Shown in pieces: positions 49,625 through 59,834 of a stretch of DNA of 64,000 bases. The notes beneath the pieces are model-generated. The model was not told the origin of the DNA and did no database searches. It saw nothing but the letters and a program-made list of their open reading frames with translations. Origin of the DNA: Allium sativum (taxonomy: Eukaryota > Streptophyta > Magnoliopsida > Asparagales > Amaryllidaceae); contig CM060912.1 in assembly GCA_030737875.1 (NCBI GenBank), forward strand, positions 121,658,993-121,722,992, written 5' to 3'. Numbering within the stretch: position 1 is the stretch's first letter; the number at the start of each line of letters is the position of its first letter. A program made the translations under genes and the position numbers.

Positions 49625-50265
49625 AACTCTGTCTCAAATAACTATATTTGATTAACTCTAGTTCGTTTTAACTCTAATCGATTAACTCTAACTAATTAAC
49701 TCCAACTGGTTAACTCTAACTGATTAACTCTAACTGGTTAACTCTATTTGACTAACTCGACTTGACTAACCCCTTTCGAATAACATATTCGATTAACTAA
49801 CTTCGAATACCATATTCGATTAACTAACTTCGAATACCATATTCGATTAACTAACTTTCGAATACCATATTCGATTAACTCCTTTCGAATGTCTATATTC
49901 GATTAACTAACTTCGAATACCATATTCGATTAACTAACTTCGAATACCATATTCGATTAACTCCTTTCGAATGTCTACATTCGATTAACTAACTTCGAAT
50001 ACCATATTCGATTAACTAACTTCGAATACCATATTCGATTTCTCCTTTCGAATGTCTATATTCGATTAACTAACTTCGAATACCATATTCGATTAACTAA
50101 CTTCGAATACCATATTCGATTAACTCCTTTCGAATGTCTACATTCGATTAACTAACTTCGAATACCATATTCGATTAACTAACTTCGAATATCATATTCG
50201 ATTTCTCCTTTCTAATACCATATTCGATTTCTCCTTTCGAATAACATATTCGATTTACTTTATTC
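49625..50265 (-). repeat. Hairpin-unit array II in D, about 18 units of 27 bp
   Basis: Units alternate between TCGAATACCATATTCGA and TCGAATGTCTA(C/T)ATTCGA hairpins linked by TTAACTAAC or TTAACTCCTT. A higher-order pattern of two of the first type then one of the second repeats about every 82 bp. A related TCAAATAACTATATTTGA unit sits at 49632. Confidence 0.93.
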
Positions 50266-51082
50266 ACTTTATAAAGATTTCCTTTTTAACAACGTTTTAT
50301 TCATTTGAAAAGATTTACTTTTAAATAATGGTTCTACACTTTAAAAATGATTTCCTTTTTATAATGTTCCCTTTCCAATTCTATTTGTAAATGGTTTACA
50401 AATATTTCCTTTTCAAATTTATTCTTAAAATATTCTACTCCTTAAATTCCCGGGAAAATTCGCCATAACCTCCTTTGTAACGGGAGCATCGGAAAAATCC
50501 CCAAACCCGCCACACAGGCCTTTCCATTCAAAAAGAAATGTTTTTGAATTTATTTCCTTTTCAAATATCTCCTATTTATAAATATTCCAATTTATAAATA
50601 TCTCTTATTTATAAATATTCCACTTTATAAATATTCTATTTTCAATATCACTTTTCAAAACCATTTTCAACATTCGGTATGTTATGGTATTCAATCATAT
50701 CAAATCACGATGTTCAATATCATCTAAGCACATATAATCGCCCACAGATTTTATATCACATCATATAACAATATATGAAAAACAATAAAATAACCGTTGA
50801 GGAATCCAGTCGGATTCCTCCAACCTGTCTCCCTGCATCCACAGATGTTACACAATATGATTGTCATCACTTTCAGTTCAATATGAATTATTCTGATAAA
50901 CAGAATCAATATATAACTATCTAACAGTTTATATATTATATATATATTTATATATATATATAATATTTTCATTTACTGACTAGCAGTTCAATCTAGCAGT
51001 CAACACACAATCAAACAGACAATTTCTAACAGTTCTAAAAATACAACATGAAATTATAAACTGTTCAGAGTTGGTGAGATTT

Positions 51083-51088
51083 ACTCAC
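51083..51088 (-). promoter_or_regulatory. Candidate splice donor, LTR D
   Basis: Minus-strand GCGCAAAA|GTGAGT, downstream of the leader. An alternative GTGAGT lies inside the reading frame at 51663-51668. Confidence 0.45.
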
Positions 51089-51354
51089 TTTTGCGCGTTA
51101 ACCGATAAATATCGGTTTGCGTTCATTGATTCAGTCGAACAATTTATTTCTCCATAAATTGTAACGAGCTCGGATTGACCCGCGGTCAGTCCCATTGTGT
51201 TGCTCCCGTCCATACGATCCTGTCGGATCTTGTTTCGCTGAGTTTCGATCACGTACGAATAAGTTATGGCTTATACAAGTTATAGATATTATTTTAAATT
51301 AAAATACATGGTTTATTTTCTACACGGGCCTTTACCTTGAATTCCCGGCCCAAA

Positions 51355-51545
51355 ACTTCCTTTGAACTAAAGCCCATCCTCCTTTGAACAAAAACCCACT
51401 TCCTTCTCTTTTAATTAAAACCCACTTCTCTTTAAATTAAAGTCCACTTCCTCTCATTTAATTTAGAACCCACATCCTCTTTTGAATTTAAATCCACTTC
51501 CTCTTTTAAATTTAAAGCCCACTTCTCTCTGGCCCATTCTCCTTC
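51355..51545 (-). repeat. About 30-bp degenerate tandem repeat
   Basis: Plus strand shows seven or so variants of AAAGCCCACTTCCTCTTTTAA with TTAAATT spacers, between the putative exon and the donor. Confidence 0.8.
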
Positions 51546-51575
51546 TACAAAGCCCAACCGACCTTCTTTCCCAAA

Positions 51576-51866
51576 TCACATTACACGCTCCAGGAAAACA
51601 TCCCAACTGCCGTCCTTCAATCCCAATTCCTTCCTCCTTCCCTTTACTGAATTCAAAACCGCACTCACCAAACTTTCTCTCTTCGAATCATCACTCCTCC
51701 CAACACACAAACCTGAAACTCGCACTCCTCTGGCAGGATCCGACGCGTTACAGTACTGCGCAACCAGTAAATGTCGATCAACATTTTCATCAACCGAATC
51801 CACCCATTTCAGCACTCTAGGTGCGGTTCTCTCTTGCGAACTCGAAGATGCCATTGATTTCGACAA
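51576..51866 (-). CDS. Unrecognised 92-96 codon frame in LTR D, possible captured exon
   Basis: I do not recognise this protein. The frame can start at codon 1 (MSKSMASSSS...) or, more plausibly, at MASSSSQERT (ATG 51852-51854), giving 92 residues. Unlike the other frames in this window, its composition is protein-like: VLKWVDSVDENVDRHLLVAQ, a Cys-containing middle, then a Lys/Arg-rich stretch (VKGRRKELGLK) and an end DGSWDVFLERVM. No signal peptide, membrane segment or known motif is visible. Upstream on the same strand are a TATA box (52101-52110) and a telo-box (51893-51901), the arrangement of a plant housekeeping gene. It may be a first exon captured by the LTR; a chance frame in a GC-richer leader is the alternative. 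Confidence 0.35.
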   Translation of the reverse strand: MSKSMASSSSQERTAPRVLKWVDSVDENVDRHLLVAQYCNASDPARGVRVSGLCVGRSDDSKRESLVSAVLNSVKGRRKELGLKDGSWDVFLERVM

Positions 51867-51892
51867 CGAACGATCACAAATCCCACAAACCT

Positions 51893-51901
51893 AAACCCTA
51901 A
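51893..51901 (+). promoter_or_regulatory. Telo-box in leader of LTR D
   Basis: AAACCCTAA on the plus strand (TTAGGGTTT on the coding minus strand), about 40 bases upstream of the MASSSS start. Telo-boxes are common in promoters and leaders of plant translation-related genes and work in both orientations. Confidence 0.55.
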
Positions 51902-52100
51902 CTCACGCAGCAAAAACCCCGAACCAGAAAGCTGCCATCGCAACCCACCAAAGTAGTATCAAATCGAAGAGGAACTCTCAAGCAATCCATACATATATCC
52001 ATTGTAATTTATAGATTTGTATTTGCTTTGATTTGGATTTTTATCTCTTGCGTTCATTGTGTTTTTGAAGAGAGGAAGAGCCTGGCGGCTTGAATGTTTG

Positions 52101-52110
52101 ATTTTATAAG
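52101..52110 (-). promoter_or_regulatory. TATA box, LTR D
   Basis: Minus-strand CTTATAAAAT, followed by CTCTTCCTCTCTTC about 30 bases downstream. Confidence 0.65.
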
Positions 52111-53226
52111 GAGGATGAGAAATTTTGTGGCTGTAGACATAAGGATGTGGCCTTGTCTTGACCAAGGGATATTTTTAATTAATATTTTCTTTACTTTATA
52201 TTGTCATACAAGTGTTTAAAAATTCCTGTGATCACCTATGATACCCAAAAATAACCAAACTGGACATGTAGCTAGAGCTTGACATTACGGTCCCAACGAA
52301 ACTGGTTTCGTCGAATTCCGACTCCGTATGCTCACACAGCGTATTTTTAACTGTCAAAATACTAACTGTTTTTCACTCTAAAAATCCGTACGGCCACACA
52401 GTGACTCTAAAAATCACGAAACTGGAAATCTAACAACTATTTGATATTGTTGATCCAACAAAACTGGTTTCGTCAAATTCCGACTTCGTTTGCAAAATCG
52501 GCTATTTTTAACGCTCTGGATGACCCATTTAAATATATAAATATATTTAAATAAAATTAAATTAAATATAAATAAATTTATATTATCGTATATATTCACA
52601 GTGGAATACCATACAGCTCAGAAAAATCCTATATTGATTTCTAACTCGATATTCGCTTCTGGGTCAACCCGATATTTGATTTATATTGACTTTCCTTTTT
52701 AAAATATAAATAATTCCTTTATAAATTATAAAGGAATTTCCACAGCGACTTTTCTAAAATTTGATTTGGACATATCTCAAAATTTACACGACGAAATCCC
52801 GATTTTTCTCTTCCACTAGAAAGATATACTCCACTAGCTCCACACGTTTCTTGTTTCACAGAAATCCGGCTTAAAACGAATCATGTACATTCAGTTGAAG
52901 TTCAAATCGCCAAATAGCGAACTGCAGCACTATTTCGAGCTCGTTTATAAATATATTATAAACTATACGTTCAACTGTCGTCGATTCAATATAATCGTTA
53001 TTATATTTCGAATCGAAACTCCACCAAATCTCGTATGCTATTCAATTCACACGATATTGTGAATTTCACTATTTCCGACTATTTCGACATTATAATATAC
53101 TATTATATTATAATTATTTATTAAATATTCAACATTATTTAATTAAACGATCATTAACTTCTCTTAATCACCAATTATATAATTAAATAAATTAATTATA
53201 TATCTCTAAAAATGCGGGTCATTACA

Positions 53227-53231
53227 TATAT
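53227..53231. repeat. Target site duplication of D, right (TATAT)
   Basis: Perfect copy of 46635-46639. Confidence 0.85.
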
Positions 53232-54189
53232 GATAGTATTTTCAAAACATTAGATTTTGAAATCAATTCCTTTTCGATATTCATTCTAAAAATGAATAAA
53301 ATCGATATAAGTATCGTTCACGTCAAAATGGCGTTAAACTAATCAACACGGCTTTATATATTTAAATATATTCGTGTCCATCCAAAATCGGACATCAAAA
53401 TCAGATTTTGATTCCCTTCTGAATATTACTTCTAAATATTCTATATTTTCAAATATTCTTTATTTTTCCCAAATTGGAATGAGACCCAATCAATTACCAT
53501 ATAAGGTTATTTATATGGATTCCATAAAACACATGTATATAATCAACCATCATCCAAAGTGCACTACACAACTGCATAAACATTAATTATAAATAATTAA
53601 CGCTTACAACAGCTTGTCAGCCAATCGATTGACATACAACTAAACAATTGGGATTATGTACGCCAATTTTCATCCCAACACCCGTGTGGGGGTTTCAATC
53701 AACAAACACACATTTATTTGTGCAGTTGGGCGATGTGTAAAATATATCATTCCAATCAATATTAGTCAAATAAGTGTACATAAACAAACCGTCTGGTTTG
53801 TATATGGATATTTATTTTTACCTAACTAAATTTTTCTAACACTTTTTAGAAAATTTCGGCAGCATAACGGCACGATACTAGAAATGGGATAAGGTCTAGC
53901 CTTATCCCTCGCCTTATAATGGCGCACGTCATACCCAAACCAAATTATATCAATTCGTTTCGTACCCCAAACCAAATTCAAACAAATATTCCAATCAACC
54001 AAACAATCAAACAAGTTGTCCATGATTTGTAGACAACGGGGAGAAGTTCATATATGCAGTTAAAAATAAATAACTGTATAAAAAAAATTCAGTGAGGAGT
54101 TCTCACCTTGGGTTTCCACTCCGTCAATCTTTGATTGTTAATCTTAAATTCTCCAGGAATCCCGCATGTCTATTTTGTAAATAACATGC

Positions 54190-54490
54190 ATAAGTTAAAA
54201 ATCATACTTTTAACTATCGAATAGTTATTTCATAACTTGTCTATTTTATAAATAGCATACATAGGCTAAAAATCATATTTTTATAACAACGCCACATAGA
54301 TAAAAATCACATTTTTATATCGTCACTTCATATATAAAAATCGTACTTTCATATCTCTTCTACATATATAAAGATCAAATTTTATTATCTATATATATTA
54401 TAAAAATCATATTTTTATTATTTCTATAATATAAAAATCGTATTTTTAATTCGCTATAAGTATAAAAATCATATTTTTACATACTTCATA
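54190..54490 (-). repeat. ATAAAAAT hairpin array, C 3' LTR
   Basis: Eight or more TAAAAATCNNATTTTTA inverted repeats with short spacers, at the same place relative to the donor as in B. The 5' LTR keeps only the first few (61620-61780) because of a deletion of about 0.4 kb. Confidence 0.85.
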
Positions 54491-54524
54491 CGTCAAAAAC
54501 CATAGAAGCTTTAAAGCGGAGAAA

Positions 54525-54530
54525 ACTCAC
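54525..54530 (-). promoter_or_regulatory. Candidate splice donor, C 3' LTR
   Basis: Minus-strand GGAAAATAT|GTGAGT; deleted from the C 5' LTR. Confidence 0.45.
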
Positions 54531-55047
54531 ATATTTTCCATCGCCCGGATTTGCTGTTCTGGTTCTAGAATTTGCAAAGGAGCTCAATCTTCACACCATT
54601 TTTTTTTCTAACTTAAATGCGCCATTCCGGACAACTTTCGCCTAGTGGTATTCCTTCCGAAACTGTGCCATTTCGTCGGAAATCGCGAAAAGACAGCATT
54701 TTGACAGTGTTTGGACAACAGACTTTGGACGCGTTTTCCCGACAACTCTGCAATCCAAAATAGGACTATTATATACCAAATCGAAGAGAAAATCGTGCTC
54801 TTCGAATTTGGTACTGTGGATTTTTGGCCAGAATCGCACTGTTTAGGAGTTATGGGCTGTGGAAGCTCAGGGTGTTATTTGCAAAAAGGGATTTCGTGAA
54901 AAATGTGATTTTTGAGGTGGTGGGGCCCATGGCCGGAGCTGAGGGCTAAGGGGTGGCGATGCAGGCCAGACTGGGCAGAGGAAGGGTGCTGGTGGTGGTG
55001 GTGGCGCTGGAGGGGCCCACGGTGGTGGTAGTTTGCAATTTGGGGCT

Positions 55048-55056
55048 TAGGGTTTG
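55048..55056 (+). promoter_or_regulatory. Telo-box in leader of C 3' LTR
   Basis: TTAGGGTTT on the plus strand, so AAACCCTAA in the sense of the element; also at 62108-62116 in the 5' LTR. Confidence 0.5.
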
Positions 55057-56123
55057 CAAAATTAAAGAGAGAAAGAGGAGAGAGAGGAGAGGAGGAAGAG
55101 GAGGAGGAGGGCGGAGGTAGGTGGCGACATTGGTGGAGGCGGCGGTGGCAGCTGGAAGGGGGAGGCACTGAACGAAATTGGTTTTCCCGCTTTTTTTAAC
55201 GTGAATGTTGAATGTGAGAGAGAGAGGGTTGACTTTATGTTTTATTTAATTATTTAATTCAAAAAGTTACTTTTTCCTTCTAACTCTAAATTGAACCCAA
55301 CGATTGTTGTCCCTCGTTAATTACCCCCATTCCGGACACAATGGAATATGTTCCGTAAGCCAATTCGACTATTTCCATCAGTTTTTCTCAAAATTAAAAT
55401 ACGAATCAATATATTGAATTTTAACGTACATTTTAATTTACTTGTGCCACATACTGACTCCAAAAATTCCAAAAAAATAAATCTAGCTATGTTTTGACGA
55501 TACGGTCCTAACAAAACTAATTTCATCGACTTTGAAGACCGTTTGAAAAATGGTCATTTTCCAGTCGATTAAATTGACTTAAACTGACAAAACACATTTT
55601 CTTTTGCCACACTCACATATTGATTCAAAAAATTATGAATTTTGGAATCTAGCAATAACTTTACATCCCGAATCCAACAAAAGTGGTTTCGTCGAAAACG
55701 GAGGTCGATTGCAAAATTTCCATTTTTAAGGGCCAAAATTTCATAGCGACTATTCTGAATTTTCAACTAGGCATAACGTTTTATCCCTGCTATGAAATTT
55801 CAATTTTTCAGATTCGTTGGAAAGATATTTCTAAATAGATTCTAATATTTTTGGTTTTGCTAAAATCCGGTTTATTTTGAATCCTGTACATTCATTTGAA
55901 ATTTGAAATCGAATTTTCAAACTACAGCGCCATTTTCGATTCCTTTTATAATTAAAATAAAATATTTATTTTCTAACGTCGATTCAAATGAATATATACA
56001 TTCTAATTCTAGTCAAAATATATTTCTCATCGTTATTATTTAAAATAAACCATTTTAAATATTCAAAATTCATTAAAATTGCCAAAATAAAATTTTTAAA
56101 TTGGTTCTGATTTTCCAATTACA

Positions 56124-56140
56124 ATCTCCCCTACTTAAAA
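56124..56140 (-). other. Element C polypurine tract
   Basis: Minus-strand TTTTAAGTAGGGGAGAT just before TGTAATTGG, with the TTTTCGGGGACGAAAA context upstream as in A. Confidence 0.9.
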
Positions 56141-57161
56141 ATTTTTCGTCCCCGAAAAGGAACGGGGCTGAAAGTTATTTTACTAACCAACTCACTTTCA
56201 TTATTTTCATTATGGCTTAAGTTCTTCAACTTTTCAGTTTCTAGGAACTTTTCAAATTTTTCAAAAATTTGGCTAACACTCTAAATTTTCGAAAAATTTC
56301 GCCATAACTTCCCCTGCACGGGAGCACCGGGAAAATCCCAAAATTTCCATACAGGCCTCTTCAATCCAAAAAGAAAAAGAAACAGATAAGCGGCTAGCCA
56401 ATCAGCTCATAAAATCATCAAAAACCCCAAGAAATACAATAAACATGTACCTATTTATCGAGCAAACAATTTTATTCCTCTGCTCTAGCCTCTTTGCAAT
56501 GACCTGTTCAATGTATACACATGTCTATGCGTGCAATTGCAAACAATTTTCAATACAGTTCAAAATTTGACACAATTTGGCCCAAATTTACCATACATCT
56601 ATATGTTGGTTTAAATGAACAATCACACAACACAATCATCAATCAATTAGTTGATTAACGCTTCAAACACATATCTTTAATATATGTATATATTCAAAAA
56701 TCACATTTTCGATGCCAAATCACAACAATAAGCCCTATCTAGTTTTGGTTCTCACACTAGTCAATTGGAAATATATAGAAATCCCACTTTTGAAACTCGA
56801 ACACAAATACTGATAATGCGGCCGCATTACCAGATTTATCTCCGGGCGACTAGAGTGTGATTCTATATCTATCCAATATATTGAAACTTCGAACACACAT
56901 TTTCAAGGCGTATATGCAAAATCTTTATATATTGGATTGTCCAAATTCAATACAAATAAATATTCAAATACGTATAATACAATTTAAATTTTCAAAACAA
57001 AATTTGTTTTCATTTTAAAAATATACTCTTCACACTCGTTCTAGGATACTACTGATCCCATCTCTAACGAGTCATTCTCATTAGATATTACTAATCCAAT
57101 CTCTGATGAATTCTTTCGTTCGGTTCTAACGTGTCCTGTTCTCGAGCTTTGTAAACCAGAA

Positions 57162-57173
57162 CTCTAATACCAA
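57162..57173 (-). other. Element C primer-binding site
   Basis: Minus-strand TGGTATTAGAGT, two mismatches from TGGTATCAGAGC, two bases after the 5' LTR end. Confidence 0.85.
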
Positions 57174-59249
57174 AATGAAATGACCCGAACTTCCCCATAA
57201 AGGAAAGCCCGTATTGCTTTGAGGACAAGACGAATCAGAACATAAACAGAAGAACATTTCATTGCTTATTACAACAATTCGATCAGAATTCAAGAATATA
57301 CAGAGTATACATGAATAATATACAGAACAAAAATATCATAGATTTACAATTTACAATGCAGCGGAAAATTAATACAAAACACAACTGAAAAGAATATACG
57401 GATACAGGGCTTTCCGAATATCATTTCAGCTGTAAACCAGGATCCTGTGAATATAAATCTGCAAAACCAAAACTACTAGCTGCCCGTGGAAATTAGGGGC
57501 ACCCAGAGTTTAGGTTAAAACAATAAACTCCAGGTCAGTCATGTGATTGGTGTGAGAACTAAAACAGTTATTAATCTTTATTTTAAAGTTAGGTAAATCT
57601 AGGGACCACGCTGCATAACACGGAACGGGTTTCCTCCCAAGAATACCAGTGCATAAAACAATAGCGTAATGCTAATTAAAGAACAATGAAGCTATTATAA
57701 GACTCAGGTCCCATCACACAATGCAACGCAAGCCGGAGGATAGAGTTTTTACCTTATAATAGCCAAAAATGCTTGGTACGTGAAATTTCATCTTTTATTA
57801 TTACTTTAAGTGTATGGTGTCAAAACAATTTCAACCATAAGTATCAATCATAGACGGCATAAGTGCCCCATACCACTATGTCGCCATACATAGGTTTACA
57901 ATTAAAACCAAAAAATGTCGTATTGGAAGTTGGAGTTCCATCTGTGAACCAAGGCAAGGGATCGTCCTTACCAAATTCGAGACGCTCTAGCCCGTGTCTC
58001 AGGATCAGAATGCATCAACCCTTAGGAGCCATAGGGCCGGTCCACTCGATGTGGATTAAAATGCCTGAACACTGCGTTTTCCCGCCCTATGGGGCGTAAA
58101 TGAGCCAAATGAATCCATCGGTCCCGGACCGACCGATATAATCGAGGCGCCTCGCAATCCATCATCCACATAAGTAAAATGCGAGGGCGTGTAAAACGCT
58201 GACACCACTCCTAGCTAGAAGGAAACGCATGCCCTCCCTGGATCCTTCTCCCATTTCTGGTTCACACCGGGGTGTGAGGCTCGCGAATCAATGTTACACA
58301 AAGCTACGCTGTCTTAAAGCCGTTCTTTGATCATCAACCACAAGACTTTTCTTTTCAACAGAAGCCCGGATCATTTGCATCTCAACATGACACATAGGCA
58401 ATTCGCGCTATGCAACCGATGAATATCAATAAAACCGAATGAAATCCGATGTCAGACACACATCCATTTACAAGTCCGTTCTGGGTCTGAACGAAACCGG
58501 AGGAACATTATTCCTCGCATATCCATCGATCTCCAAGTACATCTGGACGATCACCAACTGATTCCCTCCTCTTGGGAGTACAGCCCAATCAAGATCATCA
58601 GTAATTATCCAAAAAATGTGAAGACCTCCGGTCGTCAACCGCCGTCTTCATCATCGACTTATCGTCGATTCAGTTATTCAGAATGGGATAAACCCGGCCT
58701 TTCCGAATAACTCGTGTATATAATAAACCAGTGCTACACAAACACAACATACGCCTCATTCCAATCCAGAATATTCTTTTATTCAAATATTCTTATATTT
58801 TGTGAGAGGTTCCCATTAATTTTATGAAAGATAAATTCTTTAAATTTATTCTTTAATCTTCTTTCGGATTATCAATTCAAACCAAGTTATGGTTTATCCA
58901 AACTAGTCGGGATTAGCGAACCTTACCGAAGTAATCATTTGTTAAATTTCCCAACCCAACCTATTCATCCCATGAAGTAAAACTGGTAATACTTCATATC
59001 TAACACTACGGTGTTATCGGTAAACTCATTTACCAGTTCACGTTCAAATCTAGTTAAAGATTTAACTATCGCTTGGAGCAAAACTGGTGATACTCCATTC
59101 TCGATCAGTTCTTGAATTTGATAATTTTAGTTGTCAAATTCACCTTCCAATCTATTTAAATATTCATTAAAACTCTAATTCAGTCTTAATTTCCAAAAAT
59201 CATTACTTAATGATCTTTCAAAGTTGAGAAATAAATCTTATATTTAACG

Positions 59250-59834
59250 GGGTTAAAGAACTAATGTCATTTAAAACACAGTTCACGATAGACCCAAAAT
59301 CTCATTCCATTAACAATGGAATCTTCACGGAAAACAGATCAATATATATAATCGACATGAACTTCCATATCCAACTGATAATATAAATTGAATAACGGCA
59401 AGGCCTTTTAAATTCAATATATATTAACAGTCTTCCTCTATAGAAGCTCACCTCGATTATTACCAAACCGAGTTCCATTTAATTCCAATTTATTTTATTA
59501 AATTGGAAAACTTTACATTGGAAAATCTCCTTTAAATCTTAACAAAAGATTTATAAATTCCAAAACACATTTCACTATAAATCGGGTTAAAGAATGAATG
59601 TCGTTAAAAACACAGTTCACAATAAACCAAATTCACATTCCATTAATTATCGGGTTAAAGAACAAATGTTATTTAAAAAACCGTTCACGATAAACCCAAA
59701 AATCAATTCCAATTCAATTCCAATTAAATATTATTTAATTGGTATACTTCATTAAATCTAAATAAAAAGACTAAATCTTTTTCTCAACTGGGTTTTAGAA
59801 CAATGTTAATGAAGACACCATTCACGACAAACCC
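59250..59834 (-). repeat. Four 45-46 bp hairpin modules, C 5' LTR
   Basis: At 59250-59295, 59584-59628, 59652-59697 and 59790-59834. The third has lost its inner-arm pairing (TTTAAAAAACCG), the outer arms remain. Confidence 0.8.

Larger units (their letters stand above)
46640..53226 (-). mobile_element. Element D, 6.59-kb solo LTR of a related family
   Basis: On the minus strand TGTAATGACCC ... GGTCGTTACA, flanked by TATAT. The part near 47015-47090 and 47930-48030 is related to LTR B (13600-13660 and 14600-14720). It has TATA 52101-52110, telo-box 51893-51901, donor 51083-51088 and a 1.45-kb hairpin array, but no primer-binding site or polypurine tract adjoining an LTR junction, so I read it as a solo LTR. 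It includes stretches homologous to the interiors of A/C (50450-50550) and E (48460-48510, 49500-49600). Confidence 0.85.
53232..56123 (-). mobile_element. Element C 3' LTR, proximal segment
   Basis: Resumes at GATAGTATTTTC exactly as in the 5' LTR (60674 onward) and ends ATTACA next to the polypurine tract. It holds the ATAAAAAT hairpin array (54190-54490), donor GTGAGT (54525-54530), leader with telo-box (55048-55056) and a TATA-like ACATAAAG (55233-55240). The 97-codon Pro/Ser/His-rich minus-strand frame in the leader is low complexity and is frameshifted in the 5' LTR. Confidence 0.92.
56124..57175 (-). mobile_element. Element C internal domain, non-coding
   Basis: 1052 bp, collinear with the A interior (1880-2916) in reverse: the GGCTAGCC, GGAGCACCGGGAAAATCCC, CAATTAGTTGATTAAC and ATTCGAGT-type blocks recur in order. 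No frame of interest. Confidence 0.9.

Noticed and set aside
49625..50265. CRISPR array
   Set aside because: Units are directly tandem without unique spacers, lie in a plant LTR, and no cas-like gene is present.
51893..51901. AAACCCTAA words as telomeric DNA
   Set aside because: Only one or two repeats occur at each place, in leaders of several LTRs; this fits telo-box promoter elements, not telomere arrays.
46640..53226. D as a complete element rather than a solo LTR
   Set aside because: No internal LTR pair, primer-binding site or polypurine tract next to an LTR junction was found. I keep some doubt because D contains interior-like segments.
54875..55168. 97-codon Pro/Ser/His-rich frame in the C leader
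   Set aside because: Low complexity and not conserved in the C 5' LTR (61935-62120 is shorter and in a different arrangement).
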